NCBI GenBank assembly: GCA_016919605.1 | Contig: JACXTQ010000234.1 | Coordinates: 1-7,768 of the forward strand | Reading direction: 5' to 3' | Source: Methylovulum sp. | GTDB lineage: Bacteria; Pseudomonadota; Gammaproteobacteria; Methylococcales; Methylomonadaceae | Length of the DNA stretch: 7,768 nucleotides | Shown: positions 1 through 5,910 of the stretch, in pieces | Layout: each line of letters begins with the position of its first letter | How positions within the stretch are numbered: position 1 is the stretch's first letter | Notes under the pieces: generated by a model | Databases searched by the model: none | The model's input: the letters and a program-made list of their open reading frames with translations, nothing else | Told to the model about the DNA's origin: nothing | Translations under genes and position numbers: made by a program

Positions 1-173
1 GGGATGGTCGGAAATTCGACATCAATGAACGGGATGGGGTCGAAAATCAGATGGTTAAAGTAAAACAGGAAAATAATTTCTTGTAGGGTAACCAAGCCGT
101 AGGCGATACGGAACAAGCCTATGCCGGTGGCAGGGACTTGCTTGGCAAGTAAGGCGGGGAGTTTAGGCAGCAT
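1..173 (-). CDS. N-terminal fragment of a probable HTTM-type membrane protein
   Basis: The minus strand is open from an ATG at 173-171 to the left edge, giving 57 codons with no stop. The protein begins MLPKLPALLAKQVPATGIGL and continues with a hydrophobic stretch (residues about 17-41) containing the pattern G-L-F-R-I-A-Y-G-L, then an aromatic, proline-bearing loop. A short basic start followed by an 'LFRIxxGL' first helix is typical of HTTM proteins, multi-pass membrane proteins related to vitamin K-dependent gamma-carboxylase whose bacterial roles are mostly unknown. The rest of the gene lies outside the window. The Shine-Dalgarno match is poor (only GGAA, about 10 bases before the ATG), so the start is probable rather than certain. 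The family call is from pattern memory and could be wrong; that a membrane protein gene starts here is safer. Confidence 0.55.
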   Translation of the reverse strand, partial: MLPKLPALLAKQVPATGIGLFRIAYGLVTLQEIIFLFYFNHLIFDPIPFIDVEFPTI

Positions 174-210
174 CAGTTAGGCATTCCGGCATTTTGTGAA
201 AAAATGACGA

Positions 211-216
211 ATTGTA
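211..216 (-). promoter_or_regulatory. Possible -10 box for the leftmost minus-strand gene
   Basis: Read on the minus strand this is TACAAT, five of six matches to TATAAT, about 38 bases before the ATG at 173. No convincing -35 hexamer is seen at the proper distance. It sits between the terminator-like hairpin of the preceding minus-strand gene and this gene, which is where a separate promoter would be expected. Weak evidence. Confidence 0.3.
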
Positions 217-266
217 GAATAAAACGCTAAACTGTGGGGTAAATATTTGGCAGGGGATAAACGTAC

Positions 267-305
267 TAAGGCCGTTAGCCTGTCATCAGACGGCTAACGG
301 CCTTA
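267..305 (-). terminator. Hairpin terminator behind the 43-codon gene
   Basis: A perfect 14-bp inverted repeat, TAAGGCCGTTAGCC at 267-280 and its complement at 292-305, encloses an 11-base loop. It starts 26 bases after the stop codon of the small minus-strand gene and lies before the next minus-strand start. The tail on the minus strand is T-containing but not a clean U-run (GTACGTTTATC), so termination may be partial, or the hairpin may instead protect the 3' end of the mRNA. Confidence 0.55.
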
Positions 306-331
306 AAGTATGGCGGGATTTTGTTGACGGC

Positions 332-463
332 TTATTTTTCGTCGTCTGGATGCTCAGCAAATACCCATTTGACTAACGCATAAATAGCACCAATAACTAC
401 AACCGCGCCGACCATGCCAGCTGGCTCTTTTAACATTGAAGTGAGATCTAAGATGAACCCCAT
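332..463 (-). CDS. 43-residue single-pass membrane protein, unknown function
   Basis: A short but well-supported gene. ATG at 463-461 is preceded by AGGTAGGA, ending five bases before it, and the frame closes with TAA at 334-332. The product starts MGFILDLTSMLKEPAGMVGA, has one strongly hydrophobic helix (about residues 15-35) and ends in a charged, mostly acidic tail HPDDEK. The layout suggests a small inner-membrane protein with an amphipathic N-terminal segment and a short polar C-terminus. I do not recognise a family. A strong promoter on the same strand (528-555) and a 14-bp hairpin directly after the stop bracket it as a stand-alone transcription unit, which is the main reason to believe it is real despite its size. 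It could be a small regulatory subunit of a membrane complex; a single-helix toxin cannot be excluded. Both are inference. Confidence 0.7.
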   Translation of the reverse strand: MGFILDLTSMLKEPAGMVGAVVVIGAIYALVKWVFAEHPDDEK

Positions 464-527
464 GGATGTCCTACCTGTAATTTTTTGTATTTTAGAAATT
501 GCTAGTTGAGTAGCAAATGGAAGCTAC

Positions 528-555
528 ATAATACTTTAGGCACGATTAATGTCAA
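528..555 (-). promoter_or_regulatory. Sigma70 promoter for the 43-codon gene
   Basis: On the minus strand, a perfect -35 box TTGACA (555-550) is followed after 16 bases by TATTAT (533-528), five of six to the -10 consensus. Transcription would start near 521 and leave a leader of about 58 bases before the ATG at 463. That leader contains a 6-bp hairpin (TTGCTA 499-504 with TAGCAA 511-516). Confidence 0.7.
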
Positions 556-558
556 GAG

Positions 559-691
559 CTAATTGCCCCTTATGGGCGTAATTAGGCCATAAAACCTATA
601 CAGTTACACGCATTTTCCCCACATGGGCCAAGGGTGCGGGCCTCTTGCCAAATAACCTTGCCAAAAAGAGGTTATTGCCCGTTTGACGGGC
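559..691. other. Gene-free stretch with a cluster of hairpins
   Basis: The interval from 464 to 784 carries no coding frame I can support. Within it are three inverted repeats. One combines CTAATT/AATTAG and GCCC/GGGC at 559-585, with a 2-base bulge, directly upstream of the minus-strand -35 box. The second is AATAACCT/AGGTTATT at 651-658 and 669-676. The third is GCCCGT/ACGGGC at 677-682 and 686-691. CTCTT at 642-646 can also pair with AAGAG at 666-670, which competes with the second hairpin. These may be protein-binding sites for the divergent promoters or a small structured RNA. Nothing in the sequence names a regulator. Confidence 0.4.
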
Positions 692-730
692 TATTGACAC
701 CGATTGCAATTTAAAGCTCGATAGCAAGTG

Positions 731-739
731 TGGTATAGT
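731..739 (+). promoter_or_regulatory. Extended -10 promoter for the lipocalin-like gene
   Basis: TGGTATAGT is an exact TGn extension followed by a five-of-six -10 box (TATAGT), 45 bases before the ATG at 785. There is no good -35 at the usual distance; a TTGACA at 694-699 is too far upstream to pair with it. Extended -10 promoters can work without a -35. A start near 746 would give a leader of about 39 bases. Confidence 0.5.
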
Positions 740-784
740 TTAAACTTCTTGTTTCACGCAGATCATGTTATGAGGACAAGAAAA

Positions 785-1174
785 ATGATAAAAAAATATA
801 TTAAGATACTGCCATTTGCAGCCATGTTATTGGCATTTTCTGTTCATGCCGATGTTGCATTAAAAGATAATTCGGAGATATTAGGGAAATGGAATTTATA
901 CGCTGAAGCGTCGAAACTTGACGGCGAAAAAAAGGCGGTAAAAGTTGAGTGGGATTTCAAGGCCGATGGTATCCTCAATACCACAGCCACCGATTCGGTA
1001 GGTCGAACCAAAGAAATGAAAATAGCCATTAAATATGCTGTGGAAAATGGTGAAATTAAAAAGCAGACCAAGCTCGGACAAGAAAAATACGAATCATGCA
1101 AAGTCATCAAAAAAGAAGGCTCTGAGATGATTATCAAGTGTCCGTTCTTGTTCTATTTTTTGACAAAAATATAA
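785..1174 (+). CDS. Secreted small lipocalin-like protein, unknown function
   Basis: The product has 129 residues. Residues 1-22 form a clear Sec signal peptide: basic MIKKYIKI, a hydrophobic core, and a signal peptidase I site after V-H-A, so the mature protein of about 107 residues should be periplasmic or secreted. The mature part starts with a G-x-W motif (G34-K-W36), has alternating polar and hydrophobic strands (K-V-E-W-D-F-K-A-D-G at 53-62) and two cysteines (C105, C119) that could form a disulfide. G-x-W near the N-terminus plus 'W-x-F-x-x-D-G' resembles lipocalin-type beta-barrels; no ligand can be inferred. I chose ATG 785 because GAGG at 772-775 sits 9 bases upstream. An in-frame ATG at 770 overlaps that ribosome site, and one at 728 lies before the predicted promoter. 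The next gene follows after 25 bases, so the two are probably co-transcribed. Confidence 0.7.
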   Translation: MIKKYIKILPFAAMLLAFSVHADVALKDNSEILGKWNLYAEASKLDGEKKAVKVEWDFKADGILNTTATDSVGRTKEMKIAIKYAVENGEIKKQTKLGQEKYESCKVIKKEGSEMIIKCPFLFYFLTKI

Positions 1175-1199
1175 AACTTTAAAAGAGAAGGGTGTAGTT

Positions 1200-1646
1200 A
1201 TGATTGGTGCGATAGTAATGATTTTTGCTGTTATATGGATTTACCAGTCGGGAATCAAAGCAAAAACAAGCAATATATTTATGTGGCTGGGCATTTGTGC
1301 GGCGGTCTTTTTGGCCTCGCAAGTGTTGCTCTATGATGTCAACATCTACCTGGCCGATTTGTTCAACGGCAAAGATGTCGGCACCGAAGGCTATGAGCGC
1401 GATATGACCAGCGTCGGCGACCGGAAAAACGAAGAAGGCTTCCAAAGCATGGGCGGATCGTTCCTGTCTTATTTTCTGGAACTGATGCCGCCTTTGGTCG
1501 GTTTTTTGATTTTGGCGGTCATCCGCTTAAAATTCATCACCAAAGAAAGCTTATCCTTGCCTAATTTGTTCAGCGGCCTTTCCGATATGGTATCAGGCGC
1601 GGCAAAGGACATGGTTGACACTGTAAAACAAGGTGTCAAAAAATAA
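1200..1646 (+). CDS. 148-residue membrane protein with three predicted helices, unknown function
   Basis: The ATG at 1200 follows GAAGGG with a spacing of about 7 bases and lies 25 bases after the preceding stop, so this is the second gene of a likely two-gene operon. Predicted membrane segments are at residues about 2-17, 26-48 and 90-108. Between the second and third is a polar, acidic and basic loop (about 55-85, including G-Y-E-R-D and G-D-R-K-N-E-E). After the third helix comes an amphipathic tail ending in V-K-K. I do not recognise a family. The pairing with a secreted lipocalin-like protein suggests the two act together at the inner membrane and periplasm, but this is only inferred from position. 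Transcription ends at the strong terminator just downstream. Confidence 0.7.
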   Translation: MIGAIVMIFAVIWIYQSGIKAKTSNIFMWLGICAAVFLASQVLLYDVNIYLADLFNGKDVGTEGYERDMTSVGDRKNEEGFQSMGGSFLSYFLELMPPLVGFLILAVIRLKFITKESLSLPNLFSGLSDMVSGAAKDMVDTVKQGVKK

Positions 1647-1700
1647 CCCATCAGCAAGATGGGCGACACCTAAAAGCCCAAGCTGTGCTTGGGCTTTTTT
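1631..1700. terminator. Strong bidirectional rho-independent terminator with a preceding hairpin
   Basis: The core is a perfect 12-bp stem, AAAAGCCCAAGC at 1672-1683 and its complement at 1687-1698, with a 3-base loop and a six-T run (1695-1700) on the plus strand. The complementary A-run gives the minus strand a T-rich tail as well, so it can stop both the plus-strand operon and the converging DUF2970 gene. Just before it, AGGTGTC (1631-1637) pairs with GACACCT (1665-1671) around an inner CCCATC/GATGGG stem, a second hairpin that overlaps the end of the upstream gene. Confidence 0.9.
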
Positions 1701-1721
1701 AATGCCGGCGCAAAAACGGCC

Positions 1722-1910
1722 TTAGCCGAGTACCGCTGACACCACCACGATGATGATCCCCACAAACACCACCGTAAACACGATGCCTGCGATAATATAA
1801 GTCTTTAAGGAACCTTGACTAAAATCTTGTTGTCTGTTTGCATCACTTTGTACGCCGATAAACGCCGATAAAACGCTTTTTATCACCTGGATAGCCGTCG
1901 GTTTAGTCAT
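1722..1910 (-). CDS. DUF2970 family small membrane protein
   Basis: The product has 62 residues. The N-terminal part contains K-S-V-L-S-A-F-I-G-V-Q (11-21) followed by a polar segment with N-R-Q-Q-D-F-S-Q-G-S (25-34), then one long hydrophobic helix (about 37-61). This 'VLxAFxGVQSxxNRxxDFxxGS' pattern plus a single C-terminal helix is the hallmark of DUF2970, a proteobacterial family of about this length with no known function. Three ATG codons occur in a row (1916-1908). AAGGAG lies directly before the first, so the third ATG, six bases away, is the best placed and is used here. Frame extension to 1979 would run through the predicted promoter and is not supported. The gene diverges from metH and converges on the terminator at 1672-1700. 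Confidence 0.85.
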   Translation of the reverse strand: MTKPTAIQVIKSVLSAFIGVQSDANRQQDFSQGSLKTYIIAGIVFTVVFVGIIIVVVSAVLG

Positions 1911-1943
1911 CATCATCTCCTTTTTCGGTAAAAAAAATAGTGT

Positions 1944-1972
1944 TTGCCCCACTTTTGCGCAATCATTATACG
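1944..1972 (+). promoter_or_regulatory. Probable metH promoter
   Basis: TTGCCC (1944-1949) and TATACG (1967-1972) each match four of six consensus positions with an ideal 17-base spacer. Transcription would begin near 1979, leaving about 34 bases before the metH start. That leader is too short for a cobalamin or SAM riboswitch, and no such structure is seen. Confidence 0.4.
1965..1970 (-). promoter_or_regulatory. -10 box of the DUF2970 gene
   Basis: Read on the minus strand this is a perfect TATAAT, 55 bases upstream of the chosen ATG. The hexamer at the normal -35 distance (AATAGA) is poor. Its position overlaps the -10 box proposed for metH on the other strand, so the two polymerases could not occupy both at once. 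Confidence 0.5.
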
Positions 1973-2012
1973 CTGTCATCCTAAAAATCTATTGCTAACG
2001 GTTACCCCGCAC

Positions 2013-5000
2013 ATGAAATCAGCACAATTAAAACAGCTACTATCCCAAAGAATCCTGTTTCTCGATGGCGCAATGGGGACGATGATCCAAGGCTATAAAC
2101 TGGATGAAAAAGACTATCGTGGTGCCCGCTTTGCCCATTGGGAGCGCGATTTAAAAGGCAACAATGACTTATTGACGCTGACCCAGCCCGACATCATTAA
2201 AGCCATACACAGCGCTTATTTTGAAGCGGGCAGCGACATTGTTGAAACCAACACCTTTAACTCCAACAGTGTCGGGATGGCCGATTACGGCATGGAAACC
2301 TTGGTTTATGAGCTCAATTTGGAAGGCGCACGACTGGCAAAATCGGCGGCGGACAACTACAGCGAAAAAAACCCCGATAAGCCGCGTTTTGTCGCGGGCG
2401 TGTTAGGCCCCACCAACCGCACCGCATCCATGTCGCCCGATGTCAACGACCCTGGTTTCCGCAATATTTCTTTTGACGAGCTGGCCACGACTTACACCGA
2501 GGCCACCCGTGGCCTAATTGACGGCGGTGCCGACATTATCCTGATCGAAACCATTTTTGACACCCTCAATGCCAAAGCCGCCGCCTTTGCGGTGGCAAAT
2601 GTCTTCGATACGCTAGGGTATAAGTTGCCGGTGATGATCTCCGGCACGATTGCCGACATATCGGGGCGGACGCTATCAGGCCAAACCGTCGCCGCGTTTT
2701 GGCATTCGCTCAAACATGTAGAACCGATTTCTTTTGGCTTTAACTGCGCCTTGGGCGCAAAAGAATTGCGCCAATACATAGCCGAATTATCTACTATTGC
2801 CGATACACGAGTGTCTGCCCATCCTAACGCTGGCCTGCCAAATGCGTTTGGTGAATACGATGAATCGGCAGAAGCGATGGCGGCAGAGTTGGATGAATGG
2901 GCCGCCAGTGGTTTTCTTAACATCATTGGCGGCTGTTGCGGCACCACCCCCGCCCATATCAAAGCCATTGCCGAAGCGGTGCAAAAATACCCGCCACGCA
3001 TTATCCCTGACATCCCTAAGCAATGCCGGCTATCTGGGCAAGAAGCCATGTCCATTGGCCCTGACAGCTTGTTTGTCAATGTCGGCGAGCGCACCAATGT
3101 CACCGGATCGGCGGCCTTTAAAAAGCTCATTATCGAGGGCAATTACGAAGCCGCCTTAAGCGTTGCCAAACAACAGGTCGAAAACGGCGCCCAGATCATC
3201 GACATCAACATGGATGAAGGCATGTTGGAATCCAAAGACGCGATGGTGCGGTTTTTGATGCTGATCGCCGCCGAACCCGACATTGCCAAAGTGCCGATTA
3301 TGCTCGACTCCTCAAAATGGGACATTCTTGAGGCCGGGCTAAAATGTATCCAAGGCAAGGGCATCGTCAATTCCATTTCCATGAAAGAGGGCGAAGAGGC
3401 CTTTATCCGCCACGCCAAGCTGGTCAAACGCTATGGTGCGGCGGTGATTGTCATGGCCTTTGACGAAGTCGGCCAAGCCGACACCCAAGCGCGTAAGGTC
3501 GAGATTTGCCAACGTGCCTATAAAATCTTGGTCGAACACATCGGCTTCCCACCCGAAGACATTATTTTTGACCCGAATATCTTCGCTGTCGCCACCGGCA
3601 TAGAAGAGCATAACAATTACGGGGTCGATTTTATCGAAGCCACCCGCATCATCAAACAGACCTTGCCACACGCCTTGGTTTCGGGCGGCGTGTCCAACGT
3701 GTCGTTTTCGTTCCGTGGCAACAACCCCGTGCGCGAAGCCATCCATGCGGTATTTTTATACCATGCCATCCAGGCGGGCATGTCAATGGGTATCGTCAAC
3801 GCCGGACAATTGGCGATTTATGAAGATATTCCCCGTGATTTGCGTGATGCCGTCGAAGACGTGATTCTGAACCGCCACAACGGCAAGGATGCAGGAGGCG
3901 AGGCAACACAGAGTGACATCAGCGGTACCGAAAAATTGCTGGAATTGGCGGAAAAATACAAGGGCGATGGCAGCACCAGTGACAGCAAGCCAGAAGAGCA
4001 GGAATGGCGCGGCTGGCCGGTCAGCAAACGCTTGGAACACGCTTTGGTTAAAGGTATCACCGACTTTATTGATGAGGACACCGAGGCTGCACGGCAAGAA
4101 GCCGAGCGCCCCTTGCACGTCATTGAAGGCCCGTTGATGGACGGTATGAACGTGGTCGGCGATTTGTTTGGCGCAGGCAAAATGTTCTTGCCGCAAGTCG
4201 TCAAATCGGCGCGGGTCATGAAAAAAGCCGTGGCTTATTTGATGCCGTTTATGGAAGCCGACAAGGCCGCCGGTGATCGGCAAACTAACGGCAAAATCCT
4301 CATGGCGACCGTCAAAGGCGATGTCCACGACATCGGCAAAAATATCGTCGGCGTAGTTTTGCAGTGCAACAATTACGAAGTGATCGACTTGGGCGTAATG
4401 GTGCCCGCCGAAAAAATCCTGCAAACCGCACGATTGGAAAAAGTCGATATTATCGGCCTCAGCGGCCTGATTACCCCGTCCTTGGATGAAATGGTGCATA
4501 TCGCCAAAGAGATGCAACGGCAAGGCTTCACCATCCCGCTGATGATAGGCGGGGCGACCACTTCTCGCGCCCACACCGCCGTAAAGATCGAACCCCATTA
4601 CACGGGTGCGACCATTTACGTCACCGATGCCTCCCGCGCCGTCGGGGTCGCCAGCAACCTGTTGAGCAACGAGTTGAAAGACGAATTTGTCAACAGCACC
4701 CGCGCCGAATATGTGCAGGTGCGCGAGCGGCACAAAGGCAAAGAGGCGAAAACCAAACAACACAGCATCGCCGCCGCCCGTGCCAATAAATTTGCGGTCG
4801 GCGCACACCTGCCCGTCAAACCTCGCTTTTTGGGCATTAAGGTCATTGACGATGTGGCACTAGCCACGCTAGTGGACTTTATTGATTGGTCGCCGTTTTT
4901 CCAAACCTGGGAGATGGCGGGCAGTTACCCGAAAATATTGGACGATGAAGTCATCGGTAGTGAAGCGCGGAAACTGTTTGCCGATGCCCAAACCATGCTC

Positions 5001-5726
5001 AAGCAAATCGTTGCCGAAAATTGGCTAGGGGCCCGCGCCGTGGTGGGCTTCTTCCCCGCTTACAGTGACGGTGATGATGTGCTGGTGTACACCGATGACA
5101 GCCGTGCCGAGGTGCTGGAAACCCTGCACCACCTGCGCCAGCAAAACGTCAAAGCCCCAGGCCGCCCTAATTACTGCCTGTCTGATTTTATCGCCCCAAA
5201 AGACAGCGCTATCGCCGATTACATCGGCGGCTTCGCAGTCACCACGGGCATCGGCATCGAAAGCAAGTTACAAGAATTTGCCGATGATCTTGACGATTAC
5301 AAGTCCATCATGCTTAAAGCCTTGGCCGACAGGCTCGCCGAAGCCTTTGCCGAATACCTGCATTTGCGGGTACGGAAAGACTATTGGGGCTATGCCGAAG
5401 ATGAAAACCACCCTAACGAGGCGTTAATCAACGAAGCCTACCAAGGTATCCGTCCGGCTCCCGGCTATCCAGCCTGCCCCGACCATACCGAAAAGGCGAA
5501 ATTGTTTAAACTGCTTAACGTCACCGCCCACACCACCATCGAACTGACCGAAAGCTTCGCCATGTACCCTGCTTCAGCGGTCAGTGGCTGGTACTTCGCG
5601 CACCCTGAATCCCAGTACTTTAACGTCGGTAAGATTGATAAGGATCAGTTGCAGGATTACGCACAGCGTAAAGGCATCGCCGAAGACGTGGCGGAAAAAT
5701 GGCTGGCGGCGCATTTGCATCATTGA
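2013..5726 (+). CDS. metH: Methionine synthase, cobalamin-dependent (5-methyltetrahydrofolate-homocysteine methyltransferase)
   Basis: This cytoplasmic enzyme passes a methyl group from 5-methyltetrahydrofolate to homocysteine through cobalamin, the last step of methionine synthesis. The product has 1237 residues (E. coli 1227) and all modules are intact. The homocysteine domain (about 1-325) has zinc ligands C245, C308 and C309. The pterin domain (about 350-620) has V-G-E-R-T-N-V-T-G-S (357-366) and D-I-N-M-D-E-G (397-403). The cap and cobalamin domains (about 660-900) have D770-x-H772-x-x-G, with H772 the cobalt ligand, plus S817 and S823. The reactivation domain (about 920-1237) has R1147-P-A-P-G-Y and Y1202, the SAM-binding positions. 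The linker at about 620-660 is roughly 15 residues longer than in E. coli. ATG 2013 is chosen because it yields the usual N-terminus (A-Q-L-K-Q-L-L before L-D-G-A-M-G-T-M). No clear Shine-Dalgarno precedes it. The frame stays open upstream to an ATG at 1944, but that would precede the likely transcription start. Confidence 0.97.
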   Translation: MKSAQLKQLLSQRILFLDGAMGTMIQGYKLDEKDYRGARFAHWERDLKGNNDLLTLTQPDIIKAIHSAYFEAGSDIVETNTFNSNSVGMADYGMETLVYELNLEGARLAKSAADNYSEKNPDKPRFVAGVLGPTNRTASMSPDVNDPGFRNISFDELATTYTEATRGLIDGGADIILIETIFDTLNAKAAAFAVANVFDTLGYKLPVMISGTIADISGRTLSGQTVAAFWHSLKHVEPISFGFNCALGAKELRQYIAELSTIADTRVSAHPNAGLPNAFGEYDESAEAMAAELDEWAASGFLNIIGGCCGTTPAHIKAIAEAVQKYPPRIIPDIPKQCRLSGQEAMSIGPDSLFVNVGERTNVTGSAAFKKLIIEGNYEAALSVAKQQVENGAQIIDINMDEGMLESKDAMVRFLMLIAAEPDIAKVPIMLDSSKWDILEAGLKCIQGKGIVNSISMKEGEEAFIRHAKLVKRYGAAVIVMAFDEVGQADTQARKVEICQRAYKILVEHIGFPPEDIIFDPNIFAVATGIEEHNNYGVDFIEATRIIKQTLPHALVSGGVSNVSFSFRGNNPVREAIHAVFLYHAIQAGMSMGIVNAGQLAIYEDIPRDLRDAVEDVILNRHNGKDAGGEATQSDISGTEKLLELAEKYKGDGSTSDSKPEEQEWRGWPVSKRLEHALVKGITDFIDEDTEAARQEAERPLHVIEGPLMDGMNVVGDLFGAGKMFLPQVVKSARVMKKAVAYLMPFMEADKAAGDRQTNGKILMATVKGDVHDIGKNIVGVVLQCNNYEVIDLGVMVPAEKILQTARLEKVDIIGLSGLITPSLDEMVHIAKEMQRQGFTIPLMIGGATTSRAHTAVKIEPHYTGATIYVTDASRAVGVASNLLSNELKDEFVNSTRAEYVQVRERHKGKEAKTKQHSIAAARANKFAVGAHLPVKPRFLGIKVIDDVALATLVDFIDWSPFFQTWEMAGSYPKILDDEVIGSEARKLFADAQTMLKQIVAENWLGARAVVGFFPAYSDGDDVLVYTDDSRAEVLETLHHLRQQNVKAPGRPNYCLSDFIAPKDSAIADYIGGFAVTTGIGIESKLQEFADDLDDYKSIMLKALADRLAEAFAEYLHLRVRKDYWGYAEDENHPNEALINEAYQGIRPAPGYPACPDHTEKAKLFKLLNVTAHTTIELTESFAMYPASAVSGWYFAHPESQYFNVGKIDKDQLQDYAQRKGIAEDVAEKWLAAHLHH

Positions 5727-5738
5727 GGGAGGCATTGG

Positions 5739-5753
5739 AATGGCTACGCCATT
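5739..5753 (+). terminator. Weak hairpin after metH
   Basis: AATGGC (5739-5744) pairs with GCCATT (5748-5753) around a 3-base loop, 13 bases after the metH stop. It is followed by GTGGCATTTGTT rather than a U-run, so it is at best a leaky terminator and may be chance. No better terminator is seen before the ATPase gene, so read-through from metH is possible. Confidence 0.2.
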
Positions 5754-5831
5754 GTGGCATTTGTTACCATTATCTGAGATGTAAAAACAGCCTGCGTACT
5801 AACATATGTTTAAAAACCAAGGCTTGTTCGA

Positions 5832-5895
5832 GCTGGCTAGACTACCTTCTCTTTCGTAGCTTGCTACATTTTCTAGCCAGCGGTTAACTTAACCG
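5832..5895. promoter_or_regulatory. Inverted repeats and a 15-bp palindrome in front of the ATPase gene, possible operator
   Basis: Two nested signals sit here. GCTGGCTAGA (5832-5841) is matched by its exact complement at 5872-5881 with 30 bases between; the interior holds competing small stems (CTAC 5842-5845 or GCTAC 5863-5867 with GTAG(C) 5856-5860). Directly adjoining is CGGTTAACTTAACCG (5881-5895), a perfect palindrome with a one-base centre, ending 15 bases before the ATG at 5911. The size and place of the palindrome suit a dimeric repressor, such as control of a toxin or defence gene. The longer repeat could be a leader hairpin or a cruciform. No clear -35/-10 pair was found nearby. 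Confidence 0.45.
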
Positions 5896-5910
5896 TAAAG
5901 AGCATAAATT

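Noticed and set aside
284..293. GCCGTCTGAT on the minus strand, nine of ten bases like the Neisseria DNA uptake sequence
   Set aside because: It occurs once, inside and beside the loop of a hairpin, and the rest of the window does not look like Neisseria; chance is the simpler explanation.
728..784. Longer N-terminus for the lipocalin-like protein
   Set aside because: It would precede or overlap the predicted promoter and bury the signal peptide behind 19 residues, while the ATG at 785 has a good ribosome site.
1911..2012. Cobalamin or SAM riboswitch in front of metH
   Set aside because: Only about 100 bases separate the divergent genes and no B12-box-like or SAM-type structure is visible.
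2492..3142. Minus-strand open frame of about 216 codons inside metH
   Set aside because: Same reason: antisense shadow of conserved coding sequence with no ribosome site or domain.
3783..4808. Long open frame of about 340 codons on the minus strand inside metH
   Set aside because: It lies entirely within an intact, highly conserved metH and is a by-product of its G+C-rich codon pattern; the translation shows no recognisable domain.
5699..5887. Short plus-strand frame overlapping the end of metH
   Set aside because: It starts inside metH without a ribosome site, and the product looks random; the stretch is better read as a leader with inverted repeats.
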